Source of the DNA: an uncultured Bacilli bacterium
GTDB taxonomy: Bacteria; Bacillota_I; Bacilli_A; RF39; UBA660
Assembly: GCA_947630575.1 (NCBI GenBank)
Contig: CANRIB010000009.1
Location: 1 to 39,685, forward strand
Length of the DNA: 39,685 nucleotides
Reading direction: 5' to 3'
The translations under genes and the position numbers were made by a program. The notes beneath the pieces were generated by a model that was not told the DNA's origin, made no database searches, and saw nothing but the letters and a program-made list of their open reading frames with translations. Of this stretch, positions 22,437-31,795 are shown in pieces (the first letter of the stretch is position 1; every line of letters starts with the position of its first letter).

Positions 22437-23189
22437 ATGGATAAAATTTATGGAATATTTTTAACTTTAATCGCGGGATTATTCTTTTTGATTGGAGGGG
22501 TAATAGCCTCTAAAGTCCAAAATAAAGATAAATTTAATCATTTTAGTGTTGCTATGGCTTTTATAATTATGTTTGGGCTTATTGTTTTTGATTTAGTGCC
22601 CGAAATAATAGAGTTGTTTCAAGATTATTCACTTAGTCAAAGTTTTATTATATTTTTGATTTTTGCTTTAGTGGGATTTTTAATATTAAAAGGGTTAGAT
22701 TTAATGATTCCCCATCATCATCACAATCATAAAGATAATGAGAAAAATAAGAAAGAACATATAGAACATGAACATCATGTAGGAACAATTACTATTTTAA
22801 GTTTAATATTACATAATATTTTAGAAGGTTTTGCAATATTTGGGATGACAATAAGTGATTTAAGAGTAGGTATTCTTATTGCGGTTTCCGTAGGATTACA
22901 TAATGTGCCTCTTGGAATGCATATTTTTAGTACTTTGAATATTAAAGAAAATAAATTAGCAACTTTGGGGCTTGTTCTTTCAAGTTTAATAGGAGGAATT
23001 ATGTTTTTAGTTGTGGGAAGCATTAGTGATTTAATTATTGGTATTATTACTTCTATTACACTGGGTATGCTTATATATATTGCTTTATGGGAATTATTAC
23101 CGGAGATTAAATGTGCAATTAGAAAACATGAAACTATGGCTGGTTTAGGGGTTGGAGCACTTATTCTTATAGTTTCATTATTTATATAG
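22437..23189 (+). CDS. ZIP-family divalent metal transporter
   Basis: A 250-residue membrane protein with about eight helices. A histidine-rich cytosolic loop (HHHHNH...EHEHH, about 98-119) separates the first three helices from the rest. The metal-site helix motif ILHNILEGFAIFG (usual HNxPEG) and SVGLHNVPLGMHIF (usual GxHxxPEG) carry the ligand residues; the second motif has LG where most ZIPs have EG, so one ligand is altered. ZIPs move Zn2+ or Fe2+ into the cytosol. Its strong promoter and GGAAGTGAG ribosome binding site suggest steady expression; no metalloregulator operator is evident. The SDR gene follows in 9 bases. Confidence 0.88.
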   Translation: MDKIYGIFLTLIAGLFFLIGGVIASKVQNKDKFNHFSVAMAFIIMFGLIVFDLVPEIIELFQDYSLSQSFIIFLIFALVGFLILKGLDLMIPHHHHNHKDNEKNKKEHIEHEHHVGTITILSLILHNILEGFAIFGMTISDLRVGILIAVSVGLHNVPLGMHIFSTLNIKENKLATLGLVLSSLIGGIMFLVVGSISDLIIGIITSITLGMLIYIALWELLPEIKCAIRKHETMAGLGVGALILIVSLFI

Positions 23190-23198
23190 GAGGTATAT

Positions 23199-24134
23199 AT
23201 GAAAAAAGTATTAGTTACAGGGGCAGCAGGAGTTATTGGACAAAAAGTTATTAAATATTTGTTAAGTGAAGGAAAATATGAAATTACCGCCCTTGATTTA
23301 AGAACTAAAGAGGCAATGAAAAAGTTAAAAAGATATCGCCGAAGAATTAATTTAATATATGGTGATATTAATGATACAGTACTTATGGAGGCGTTAGTAA
23401 AAGACCAAGATTATATTATTCATTTAGCAGGAGTTATGCCACCACTTGCCGACATTAAAAAAGATCTGTGTGAATTAATTGAATATAATGGAACTGAAAA
23501 TATTGTAAAGGCAATAAATTTTTATAATCCAGATTGTATGCTTTTTTATGCATCTTCAACGACTATATATGGTGATGTTGCAACAGCAGATGTTAAGTCA
23601 GAATTAAATGTACTTCCAATTGATTATTATAGTAAGAATAAAATTAAGATTGAAAAACTAATTCAAAATAAATTAAAAAATTATAGTATAATTAGACTTC
23701 CTTTAGTTCTTTGTAATCCAAAAAGTAAAGCTTTTATGTACAATGTTAAGAGAAATAGTTATGTAGAAGCTATAACGGATAATGATGCAGCATATATGTT
23801 TGTTAGTGCACTTAATAATAGTGATAAAATAAATAAAAAAATATATAATGCGGGGGGAGGAGATTCACTAAAAGGAAAATATGGAGAAATTCTTTCTCAT
23901 GTTTTAGATATTTATGGACTTAGTTTTGCTTATTTATTTAATTTAATATTTATTGATAAAAATTTTTATTCGCATGTATATACTGATAGTGATAAATTAG
24001 ATGAAATATTAGAATTTAGAAGTGATTCTTTATCGTCATTTTATATGCAACTTAAAAGAAATGTTAAAGGGCGAAAAATAGCTAAAATACTTGCTAAACC
24101 TTTTGTGTGGGTTTTGAGGAAGAGATATAGATGA
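23199..24134 (+). CDS. NAD-dependent epimerase/dehydratase-family (extended SDR) protein
   Basis: A 311-residue extended short-chain dehydrogenase. The Rossmann motif TGAAGVIGQKV (about 6-16), the GDINDTVLMEAL strand, HLAGVMPP and the catalytic segment SSTTIYGD followed by DYYSKNKIKIEKLI (Y-x3-K) are present. The C-terminal half is divergent, and the tail is basic (LKRNVKGRKIAKILAKPFVWVLRKRYR), which may bind membrane. The substrate is unknown. AGGAGGTATAT precedes the ATG. The stop overlaps the patatin start (ATGA), so these two are coupled. Confidence 0.82.
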   Translation: MKKVLVTGAAGVIGQKVIKYLLSEGKYEITALDLRTKEAMKKLKRYRRRINLIYGDINDTVLMEALVKDQDYIIHLAGVMPPLADIKKDLCELIEYNGTENIVKAINFYNPDCMLFYASSTTIYGDVATADVKSELNVLPIDYYSKNKIKIEKLIQNKLKNYSIIRLPLVLCNPKSKAFMYNVKRNSYVEAITDNDAAYMFVSALNNSDKINKKIYNAGGGDSLKGKYGEILSHVLDIYGLSFAYLFNLIFIDKNFYSHVYTDSDKLDEILEFRSDSLSSFYMQLKRNVKGRKIAKILAKPFVWVLRKRYR

Positions 24135-25186
24135 TTGGACTTGCTTTAGAAGGTGGGGGAGTTAGAGGTTCATATCAAGCAGGGGTATATATGGCAATGT
24201 ATGAGTGTGGGCTTAAAATAGATGGAGTATGTGGTACTAGTATTGGAGCTATAAATGGGGCAGTTATTGCAAGTGGGCATGGAGAAGATTTGCCTAAGAT
24301 ATGGCGAGGTCTTTCAATGGCTCATGTTTTTGGATTTTCAGATGATTTTGTAAATTTATTATTAGGCAAAAAAGTTAATACTAATTTTATGAAATTAACT
24401 TTAGCTAATATTATTAAGATTTTAAGTAATAAAGGAATAGAATTAAAAGGACTTAGAGAAGTAATTGATAATAATATAGATGTTGATGAATTAATTAATA
24501 GTAATATGGAATTTGGACTTTGTACAGTTAGATTTAAAGATTTAAAGCCTCTTTATTTGTTTAAAGAAGATATGAAGCCAGATAAAATAAAAGATTATAT
24601 TTTGGCTAGTTCTTTTTTGCCATTTTTTAAGAAAGAAAAATTGATTGATGATAATTATTATTTAGATGGAGGATTTTATGATTTAGGTCCGGTTAATATG
24701 CTTTTAAATAAAGGGTATGAAAAAGTTTATTTAGTGAAAGTTCATGGAATAGGAATAACGAGAAATTATCCTGATAATGCAAATGTAGTAGTTATTGAAT
24801 CTAAAAGAAATTTGGGAGGAGTTATTGATTTAAATCCAGGAAGAATTGAAGAAAATATTAAGATGGGGTATTATGATACTATAAGAATATTGAAGAATTA
24901 TGATGGAGAAAAGTTTGTTTTTAAAAGAAGAAGAGAAGAGTATTATCAATTTTTAAATAGAAAAGTAAGTGATAAATTATATAAGAGGGTGGCAAGATTT
25001 TTTAAAGCTCATAGTTATAAAGAAACAACTATTAGAGTTTTAGAATATATTATGGAAGAGAATAAGATTAATTATTATAAAATATATAAAGTTGAAAAGA
25101 TAATAAATAAAATAAAGAAAGGTTATAATAAAAGAAATTTTATATATGATTATGCAAAAAAATTAAGTTTTTGTTTATTAGACTAG
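24131..25186 (+). CDS. Patatin-like phospholipase
   Basis: A 351-residue patatin-family serine lipid hydrolase. The oxyanion loop GLALEGGGVRGSYQAGVY (about 3-20), nucleophile elbow GTSIGAING (Ser about residue 37) and the DGGFYDLGPVNML motif with the catalytic aspartate (about 180) are intact. After residue 240 the sequence becomes very Lys/Arg/Tyr-rich, typical of the cytosolic Firmicute family (YqhO/YlbK-like). Likely acts on membrane phospholipid from inside; no signal peptide. The C-terminal tail is unusual for a soluble enzyme in its basic charge. Third gene of the ZIP operon, and its last codons contain the -35 of the next promoter. Confidence 0.9.
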   Translation: MIGLALEGGGVRGSYQAGVYMAMYECGLKIDGVCGTSIGAINGAVIASGHGEDLPKIWRGLSMAHVFGFSDDFVNLLLGKKVNTNFMKLTLANIIKILSNKGIELKGLREVIDNNIDVDELINSNMEFGLCTVRFKDLKPLYLFKEDMKPDKIKDYILASSFLPFFKKEKLIDDNYYLDGGFYDLGPVNMLLNKGYEKVYLVKVHGIGITRNYPDNANVVVIESKRNLGGVIDLNPGRIEENIKMGYYDTIRILKNYDGEKFVFKRRREEYYQFLNRKVSDKLYKRVARFFKAHSYKETTIRVLEYIMEENKINYYKIYKVEKIINKIKKGYNKRNFIYDYAKKLSFCLLD

Positions 25187-25212
25187 ACATAATTCAGGGA
25201 TAATGTTATAAT
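25184..25212 (+). promoter_or_regulatory. Promoter of the yebC-like gene
   Basis: TAGACA (25184-25189, overlapping the patatin stop codon), 17-base spacer, TATAAT (25207-25212). The AGGAGGA ribosome binding site follows before ATG 25239. Confidence 0.68.
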
Positions 25213-25238
25213 GAAAAACGAATTTTAGGAGGAATATT

Positions 25239-25958
25239 ATGGGACGTGCTTATGAAGTAAGAAAAGCAAGTATTCAAAAGACAGGAGCAATGAAAGCTAA
25301 GTTATATTCAACTTATGCTAAAGAAATATATTTAGCAGCAAAAAAAGGAACACCAGAAATAGAATCTAATGTATTTTTAAAAAGAATTGTTGAAAAAGCA
25401 AAGAAAGAACAAGTTCCTAGTGATATAATTAATAGAGCAATAGATAAGGCTAAAGGAATGGGTGGAGAAGACTATCATGAAGTTATTTATGAGGGTTTTG
25501 GTCCAGGAGCTTCAACTTTGATTATTAAAACTTTAACAGATAACGTTAATAGAACTGTTGGTATGGTTAGGGCGGCTTTTAATAAAGTTAATAAAAGTTT
25601 GGGAGTCACTAACAGTGTTTCTTATAATTATGATTATTTAGCCATATTATCTTTTAAAACAGATAGAGAAGAAGAAATATTTGAGGCTTTATTAGAGGCA
25701 GGAATAGAACCTGTGGAATTTGAAGTAGAAGAGGGAGAATTAACGATAAGTGTTAATCCTAATGATATTAATAATACTAAAGATGTTTTAGAAAAATTAA
25801 TGGGTAATATAGAATATAGTATTGATGAAGTAGGAATGTATCCTAAAAATAAAATAGAACTTCAAGGAGAAGATTTGGAAACTTTTGATAAACTTTATAA
25901 AATGTTAGATGAAATAGATGATGTTACAGAAATATATCATAATGTAAGTAATAGATAA
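25239..25958 (+). CDS. YebC/PmpR (TACO1)-family protein, YeeN-like subgroup
   Basis: A 239-residue three-domain YebC-family protein. It begins [39 protein letters not shown] and lacks the HSKW motif of classical YebC, which places it with the YeeN/YeeI-like subgroup. The conserved [23 protein letters not shown] (about 86-108) is present, then a C-terminal domain with [13 protein letters not shown]. Members of the family act in transcription control or in easing ribosome stalling; which applies here is not visible. A terminator follows directly. Confidence 0.93.
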   Translation: MGRAYEVRKASIQKTGAMKAKLYSTYAKEIYLAAKKGTPEIESNVFLKRIVEKAKKEQVPSDIINRAIDKAKGMGGEDYHEVIYEGFGPGASTLIIKTLTDNVNRTVGMVRAAFNKVNKSLGVTNSVSYNYDYLAILSFKTDREEEIFEALLEAGIEPVEFEVEEGELTISVNPNDINNTKDVLEKLMGNIEYSIDEVGMYPKNKIELQGEDLETFDKLYKMLDEIDDVTEIYHNVSNR

Positions 25959-25961
25959 GAT

Positions 25962-25985
25962 AACTAGACAAGTTCTAGTTTTTTT
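25962..25985 (+). terminator. Rho-independent terminator after yebC-like gene
   Basis: AACTAGA (25962-25968) and TCTAGTT (25974-25980) with loop CAAGT, then TTTTTTT. The cysE coding region begins within about 25 bases of it. Confidence 0.8.
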
Positions 25986-26007
25986 CATATCTTATATTGT
26001 GAGATAT

Positions 26008-26502
26008 ATGATAAAATTTTTTAAAAATTTAATAAATATTATTAAAGAGAAAGATCCGGCAATACATAGTAATTGGGAAGTAATAGTTTATCCTTTTTTT
26101 AAGGTTTATATTTATTATAAAATAGCTCATTTTCTTTATTTACATAAGTTTTATTTTTTAGCACGTTTTTTAAGTGAAAGAGCAAAGATTAGAACAGGAA
26201 TAGAGATACATCCAGGAGCAGTGATAGGAAAAAATTTTTTTATAGATCATGGGGTAGGAGTCGTGATTGGAGAAACTGCAGTTATTCAGGATAATGTAAT
26301 GCTTTATCATGGAGTTACTTTAGGTGGAACAGGAAAAGATAAAGATAAAAGACATCCAACCATAAAAAATAATGTAATTATTGGGGCAGGGAGTATCATT
26401 TTAGGAAATATTACAATTGGAGAAAATGCTGTTATTGGAGCAGGTTCTATAGTTTTAAGAAATGTGCCTGATAATATGGTGGTTGTGGGGGTTTATAAAT
26501 AA
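26008..26502 (+). CDS. cysE: Serine O-acetyltransferase
   Basis: A 164-residue short-form CysE/EpsC, which transfers acetyl from acetyl-CoA to L-serine, the first step of cysteine synthesis. The N-terminal helices ([32 protein letters not shown]) lead into a left-handed beta helix with [29 protein letters not shown] and the [21 protein letters not shown] loop containing the catalytic histidines. It stops at VVVGVYK where most relatives read VVGxPAK and carry on for some residues, so the C-terminal cap is a few residues short. There is no visible ribosome binding site: GTG 25999 and ATG 26008 lie 14-23 bases after the T-run of the previous terminator, so the message may be leaderless or near so. 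Confidence 0.86.
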   Translation: MIKFFKNLINIIKEKDPAIHSNWEVIVYPFFKVYIYYKIAHFLYLHKFYFLARFLSERAKIRTGIEIHPGAVIGKNFFIDHGVGVVIGETAVIQDNVMLYHGVTLGGTGKDKDKRHPTIKNNVIIGAGSIILGNITIGENAVIGAGSIVLRNVPDNMVVVGVYK

Positions 26503-26574
26503 AAGCTTTAAATAATTTGATAAAATAGTTTTTAAAAAAGTCTAAGACATGTTATAATAAAGATGGTGATTATA

Positions 26575-29500
26575 ATGAAAATCTGTGATGGAAATAAAGC
26601 TTGTAGTGATATTGCTTATTATTTTAGTGAGATATGTTCAATTTATCCAATTACACCTTCTAGTCCAATGGCTTCAAATATTGATAGTTTAAAAGAAAAT
26701 AAATTGAATTTATTTGATAGTCCGGTTAAATTAATAGAAATGCAAAGTGAAGCTGGGGCAGCAGGGGCATTACATGGAGCTTTAATAAGTGGTTCTTTAG
26801 CATCTACTTTTACGGCTAGTCAAGGATTACTTTTAATGATGCCTAATTTATATAAGATAGCAGGAGAGATGCTTCCGGGTGTTATTCATGTAGCTTCAAG
26901 AACGGTTGCTACGAATGCTTTATCAATTTTTGGTGATCATAGTGATGTTTATGCGATGAGGCCAACAGGAGTAGCAATGCTCGCTTCTTCAAATGTATTT
27001 GATGCTCAAAATTTGGCAGCAGTTGCCCATCTTGCGGCGATTAAAGGAAGTATTCCTTTTTTGCATTTTTTTGATGGTTTTAGAACTAGTCATGAAATTA
27101 GTTCTATTGCCGAGTTAGATGTGAATAAATTAAAGAATATTATTCCTTGGGAAGAAATTAATGATTTTAAGAATCGAGCTTTAAATATTGGAACAGATGT
27201 GGAAAGAGGACTAGCTTTTAATGAAGATATTTATTTTCAAACGCAGGAAGCTCGAAATAAATATTATGATAAATTACCAGATATTGTAAATAATTATATG
27301 TTAGAAATTAATAAAATTATGGGAACTCATTATAAACCATTTAATTATTATGGAGATATAGAGGCAACAAAAGTAATTGTGGCCATGGGAAGTGTTACAG
27401 ATACAATAAAGTTAGTGGTGGATAAAGAAATTAAAACAGGAGAGAAAGTTGGTTTAATAACCGTTCATTTATATAGACCTTTTAGTAAAGATTATCTTTT
27501 AAAAGTACTTCCTAAAACAGTAAAGAAAGTTGCAGTTTTAGATAGGACTAAAGAAGCGGGAGCTAATGGAGAGCCTTTATATTTAGATATTGTTAATGCT
27601 CTTAAAGATATCGATATTAAAGTAGTTGGGGGAAGATATGGTTTATCAAGTAAAAATACAACTCCAGCAGATATTAAAAGTGTTTATACAATGTTAGATA
27701 AAGAATTAAAAAATAATTTTACAATTGGAATTATTGATGATATAACTAATACTAGTTTACCTAAAGAAGATTATAATATAGAACTTGATGTTGAAGAATT
27801 TTTGATATATGGTTATGGTTCTGATGGGATGGTTAGTGCATCAAAAGATATTTTGAAAATACTTGGGGAAAAAGATTATTTTGTTAATGGTTATTTTTCT
27901 TATGATTCTAAAAAATCAGGGGGAGTTACAGTTAGTAATTTAAGAGTAGGAAAGAAGAAAATTAATGCTCCTTATTATGTTACTAATCCTAAATTAGTAG
28001 TGGTTACAAAATTGGAATATTTTAAAAAGTTTGAGATGATTAATAATATAGTTAAAGATGGAATAATAATTATTAATACAAATAAAAATAAAGATGAAAT
28101 ATTAGAGGCAATTTCTAATAAAGATAAGAAAATAATTCAAGATAGAAATGTTAAATTGTTGGTGGTTGATGCCGATAAAATAGCTTTAGAGTGTGGAATT
28201 AAAGGAAAAATAAGTAGGATAATGGAAATGCTTATTTTAGATGGTTTGGGAATAAATGAAGCATTGGCAATATTAGAGGAAAGAATTAAGAAACAATTTA
28301 AAACTAAGGGAGATAATATTGTTAAGAGTAATATTTTAGCAATTAAAGAAGCTAAAAAAGAATTAAAAAGAATTGAAATTAAAGTTTCTAATGAAACAAT
28401 AAAACAAGAAAGTTTAGATATATTTAGTAAAATTAATAAAAGAATGGGAGATTCTTTAACAGTTGGGGAATTAGCTTGTTTTAAAGATGGAGCATTTCCA
28501 AATGGTTTAAGTAGATTTGAGAAAAGAGCAGTTAATAAGATGGCTCCTAAATGGATTAAAGAAAATTGTATTCAGTGTGGTAAATGTAGTTTTGTGTGTC
28601 CTCATGCGGTTATTAGAGCTTTTATTAAAAAAGATAAAGATAGTGATTCTATTCCATATTTAATTAATAAAGAATATAATTATCAAATATTAGTAAGTGA
28701 AGTAGATTGTACAGAATGTGGATTATGTATAACAGAATGTCCAGGAAAAAATGGAAAAAAAGCTTTGGAATTTGGACCAATAGAATTAGATAAGCAAAAG
28801 AACGCTAATAATTATTTTAATAATTATGAAAATCCAGAAATATTTAATAAATTTAATGTAGCAGGGGCAAGTTTATGTAAACCTAAGTTAGAGTTTAGTG
28901 GAGCTTGTGCCGGTTGTGGAGAGACTCCATATATTAATTTAATAACAAGATTATATGGTAATGAATTAGTTATTGCTAATGCGACTGGATGTTCAAGCAT
29001 TTATGGGGGTTCAGCACCATCTACACCTTATACTATTCCATGGGCTAATTCATTGTTTGAAGATAATGCTGAGTTTGCTTTAGGCATGCATTTATCTTAT
29101 GAAAATAAAAGAAATTTAATAGTTAAAATAATGCAAGAAGAAATGGATAAAGTAAAACCTAAAGTAAAAGAACAATTTGAGAAATTTTTAAATAATAAAG
29201 ATGATTTCAAGAAAACTATGGAAGTTAAACAAGAACTTATTAATTTACCTATACCTGATAAATTAAAAGATTTAATTAATTATATTCCAGCGAGAACAGT
29301 TTTAGCGCTTGGAGGCGATGGTTGGGCTTATGATATAGGTTTTGGAGGGCTTGACCATGTATTATCGACAAATGAAAACATTAAAGTTTTAGTTTTAGAT
29401 ACAGAAGTATATTCTAATACAGGAGGACAGGCTAGTAAAGCAAGTAGAATAGGGCAAGTAGCAGAATTTGCAGATTTAGGAAAGAAAACAACTAAAAAAG

Positions 29501-29928
29501 ATTTATTTAGAATTGCAATGGCTATACCTAATTGTTATGTTGCAAGTATTTCTTTGGGAGCAAATATGATGCAGGCGATAAAAGCAGTAAAAGAAGCAAT
29601 GGAACATAAAGGACCTGCTTTATTAATCGCGTATTCTCCTTGTATAGAACAAGGAATAAAAACAGGGATGGCTCATTCAATTGAAGAAGAGAAAATAGCT
29701 AGTGAAGTTGGTTATACTTTGTTAATGCGTTATAATCCAGTTGAAGAAAAACTTTATATGGATAATAAAGAACCAATTTTTGATAATTATGAAAATTTCT
29801 TAGATAATGAAGTTAGATATAATGCTTTAAAAATTAAAGACGATGTTTTAGCTAAAGAACTTTTAAATGAACAAAAAGAATATGCTAAAAAAAGATATAA
29901 TTATTATAAAGAATTAAGTGAAAGATAA
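26575..29928 (+). CDS. nifJ: Pyruvate:ferredoxin (flavodoxin) oxidoreductase
   Basis: A 1117-residue single-chain PFOR: pyruvate + CoA + oxidised ferredoxin to acetyl-CoA + CO2. In order: the thiamine pyrimidine-domain YPITPSSPMASNID (about 25-38), domain II, the gamma domain at about 400-600, two 4Fe-4S ferredoxin motifs CIQCGKCSFVCP and CTECGLCITECPG (about 665-735), and the thiamine-pyrophosphate domain with CAGCGETPYINL, NATGCSSIYGG and the GDGWAYDIGFGGLDH metal motif followed by NTGGQAS. The enzyme is slightly shorter than the 1170-residue norm. An in-frame ATG at 26563 is inside the GATGGTGAT ribosome binding site, so ATG 26575 is right. TATAAT at 26553-26558 is a probable -10. Confidence 0.95.
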   Translation: MKICDGNKACSDIAYYFSEICSIYPITPSSPMASNIDSLKENKLNLFDSPVKLIEMQSEAGAAGALHGALISGSLASTFTASQGLLLMMPNLYKIAGEMLPGVIHVASRTVATNALSIFGDHSDVYAMRPTGVAMLASSNVFDAQNLAAVAHLAAIKGSIPFLHFFDGFRTSHEISSIAELDVNKLKNIIPWEEINDFKNRALNIGTDVERGLAFNEDIYFQTQEARNKYYDKLPDIVNNYMLEINKIMGTHYKPFNYYGDIEATKVIVAMGSVTDTIKLVVDKEIKTGEKVGLITVHLYRPFSKDYLLKVLPKTVKKVAVLDRTKEAGANGEPLYLDIVNALKDIDIKVVGGRYGLSSKNTTPADIKSVYTMLDKELKNNFTIGIIDDITNTSLPKEDYNIELDVEEFLIYGYGSDGMVSASKDILKILGEKDYFVNGYFSYDSKKSGGVTVSNLRVGKKKINAPYYVTNPKLVVVTKLEYFKKFEMINNIVKDGIIIINTNKNKDEILEAISNKDKKIIQDRNVKLLVVDADKIALECGIKGKISRIMEMLILDGLGINEALAILEERIKKQFKTKGDNIVKSNILAIKEAKKELKRIEIKVSNETIKQESLDIFSKINKRMGDSLTVGELACFKDGAFPNGLSRFEKRAVNKMAPKWIKENCIQCGKCSFVCPHAVIRAFIKKDKDSDSIPYLINKEYNYQILVSEVDCTECGLCITECPGKNGKKALEFGPIELDKQKNANNYFNNYENPEIFNKFNVAGASLCKPKLEFSGACAGCGETPYINLITRLYGNELVIANATGCSSIYGGSAPSTPYTIPWANSLFEDNAEFALGMHLSYENKRNLIVKIMQEEMDKVKPKVKEQFEKFLNNKDDFKKTMEVKQELINLPIPDKLKDLINYIPARTVLALGGDGWAYDIGFGGLDHVLSTNENIKVLVLDTEVYSNTGGQASKASRIGQVAEFADLGKKTTKKDLFRIAMAIPNCYVASISLGANMMQAIKAVKEAMEHKGPALLIAYSPCIEQGIKTGMAHSIEEEKIASEVGYTLLMRYNPVEEKLYMDNKEPIFDNYENFLDNEVRYNALKIKDDVLAKELLNEQKEYAKKRYNYYKELSER

Positions 29929-29951
29929 GTAAAAAACTATATAGATAGAAG

Positions 29952-31160
29952 GTGATAAAGATAATAATACGAGAAGAATATCTGGAAGAATTAAAAAGAT
30001 GGAAAGATAAAGATTTAATTAAAATTGTTACAGGAGTAAGAGGAAGTGGGAAATCTACTTTGTTTCAATTATTTATTGAGTATTTAAAAGATATTGGTAT
30101 AAGTGATGAACAAATAATACAAATAAATTTAGAAGATGCTAATTATGATTTTAAAGATTATAAAGAATTATATAGTTATATAGATAAGAAAATTGACAAG
30201 CATAAAAATTGTTATGTATTTTTGGATGAAATACAAAATGTTTTAGAATTTCAAAAGGCAGTAGATAGTTTATATATAAAAAAGAATGTTGATGTTTATA
30301 TTACAGGTTCAAATGCTTATTTATTATCTGGAGAACTTGCTACTCTTTTATCTGGTAGATATGTAGAAATAAAAATGTTGCCTCTTTCTTTTAAGGAATA
30401 TGTATCAGCATTTAATGATAATAATTATTATCAATTGTTTTTAGATTATATGAAGAATGGGGGAATGCCTGGGAATATTGATATACTTAAAAATAATCCT
30501 AATGATATAGATAAATATTTAGATGGAATATTTTCAACAATTGTTTATAAAGATATAATGGCAAGAAATAATATTTCTGATAAAATGTTGCTAGAAAGTA
30601 TTATAAAGTTTTTGTTTGATAGTATAGGTAGTCCTGTGTCAACTAAAAAAATAAGTGATACTTTAACTAGTAGAGGTATTAATACAAGCAATCATACTGT
30701 AGAGAATTATATAACAGCATTTTTAGAAAGTTTTTTAATATATAAAGCAGAAAGATTTGATGTTAAAGGAAAGAACTTGCTTGCAAGAGATTATAAATAT
30801 TATGCAGTGGATGTAGGGCTTAGAAGTTATTTATTGGGTAAAAAAGCTGATAGTGATATGGGACATATACTAGAGAATATTGTATATTTAGAATTGCTTA
30901 GAAGAGGTTATAGGGTATATGTTGGTAAAGTGGATGATTTAGAAGTTGACTTTGTAGCTGAAAATAGAGATGGTTTAAAATATTATCAAGTAGCATTGTC
31001 TGTTAGAGATGAGAAAGTTTTAGAAAGAGAACTTAAGTCATTACAAAAAACAGGAGATTATTATCCTAAAATATTATTGACTTTGGATATGGATTTAGAA
31101 GCTGATTATAATGGCATAAGAAAGATTAATGTTGTTGATTGGTTATTAAAAGGAGAATAA
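29952..31160 (+). CDS. AAA-type ATPase with DUF4143 domain
   Basis: A protein of about 400 residues from the common AAA_14/DUF4143 family. Walker A VTGVRGSGKSTLFQLF (about 27-42), Walker B YVFLDEIQNV, sensor ITGSNAYLLSGELATLLSGRY, and a C-terminal DUF4143 part with HILENIVYLELLRRGYRVYVGK and EVDFVAEN...YYQVALS, a pattern like the PD-(D/E)xK nuclease fold. The biological role of the family is not settled. The start is doubtful: GAAGGTG (29948-29954) is the only good ribosome binding site, and it points to 29961, where the codon is ATA, not ATG; the GTG at 29952 is part of that site. A bidirectional terminator separates it from the XRE gene. Confidence 0.82.
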   Translation: MIKIIIREEYLEELKRWKDKDLIKIVTGVRGSGKSTLFQLFIEYLKDIGISDEQIIQINLEDANYDFKDYKELYSYIDKKIDKHKNCYVFLDEIQNVLEFQKAVDSLYIKKNVDVYITGSNAYLLSGELATLLSGRYVEIKMLPLSFKEYVSAFNDNNYYQLFLDYMKNGGMPGNIDILKNNPNDIDKYLDGIFSTIVYKDIMARNNISDKMLLESIIKFLFDSIGSPVSTKKISDTLTSRGINTSNHTVENYITAFLESFLIYKAERFDVKGKNLLARDYKYYAVDVGLRSYLLGKKADSDMGHILENIVYLELLRRGYRVYVGKVDDLEVDFVAENRDGLKYYQVALSVRDEKVLERELKSLQKTGDYYPKILLTLDMDLEADYNGIRKINVVDWLLKGE

Positions 31161-31194
31161 AAAACTATTAAAGCATAAATTTTAATAGTTTTTT
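31160..31194. terminator. Bidirectional terminator
   Basis: AAAAACTATTAAA (31160-31172) and TTTAATAGTTTTT (31181-31193) form a long AT stem with an 8-base loop. It overlaps the last codon of the XRE regulator on the other strand. Confidence 0.7.
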
Positions 31195-31627
31195 ATATTC
31201 TTCCTAATAAATAATCAGCAGAAACATTATATTTTTTACATATTTCATATAGAAAAGGAGTAGCAATTAAATATCTTCCGCGTTCGTAATCGGCAATAGT
31301 TGATTGAGTTGTATTTAAAATATTGGCAAGTTTTGCTTGAGTGATTTTTCTTTCTTTTCTAAAATTTTTGATTCTTAATCCACTTATTTTTTTATCTAAT
31401 TCTTTATTTATAATTTTATATTTTTTAGTATTATTTAAACCTAAAATATAATCTATAGAAACAGTGTAATAATTTGCTATGTCGTTTAATCTTTCTAAAG
31501 GAAGCACTCTTTCTTGGGTTTCGTAATGATTATATGTTATTCTTGCAATACCAAAAATATTCGCTATTTGTTCTTGTGTTAAGTTTTTTTCCATTCTTAA
31601 TTCTTTAAGTTTATTTCCAAAATTCAT
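31193..31627 (-). CDS. Double HTH (XRE-family) transcriptional regulator
   Basis: A 144-residue protein made of two Cro/C1-type helix-turn-helix domains in tandem: LKELRMEKNLTQEQIANIFGIARITYNHYETQERVLP (about 7-43) and IKNFRKERKITQAKLANILNTTQSTIADYERGRYLIA (about 86-122), each followed by an LxxIAxYYxVSxDYxLG end. They share the same ends (SIDYILGLN and SADYLLGRI). Two DNA-binding domains in one chain suggest binding to an extended or doubled operator as a monomer. It is divergent from the surface-protein gene at 31796. TATAAT on the minus strand at 31639-31644 is a likely -10, putting its start very close to the coding region. Confidence 0.88.
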   Translation of the reverse strand: MNFGNKLKELRMEKNLTQEQIANIFGIARITYNHYETQERVLPLERLNDIANYYTVSIDYILGLNNTKKYKIINKELDKKISGLRIKNFRKERKITQAKLANILNTTQSTIADYERGRYLIATPFLYEICKKYNVSADYLLGRI

Positions 31628-31700
31628 TTATATCACCGATTATATTTTCTCATTAATTATCAAAACTCTAAATTGTATGGTTCAAAATGCGATATTTTTC

Positions 31701-31729
31701 TTGACTTTTAATATTTGAGATATTATAAT
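31701..31729 (+). promoter_or_regulatory. Promoter of the surface-protein gene
   Basis: TTGACT (31701-31706), 17-base spacer, TATAAT (31724-31729), leaving an mRNA leader of about 60 bases before ATG 31796. Confidence 0.8.
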
Positions 31730-31749
31730 TTTATTATAAAGAGTGGTTC

Positions 31750-31763
31750 TCTAATATATTAGA
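31750..31763. promoter_or_regulatory. Palindrome in the leader, possible operator
   Basis: TCTAATATATTAGA, a perfect 14-bp inverted repeat, lies about 14 bases past the expected transcript start. The neighbouring XRE regulator is a candidate binder. AT-rich context raises the chance that it is fortuitous. Confidence 0.35.
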
Positions 31764-31795
31764 AATTGTAATGAAAAGGTAAGTGAAAAAAAGTT

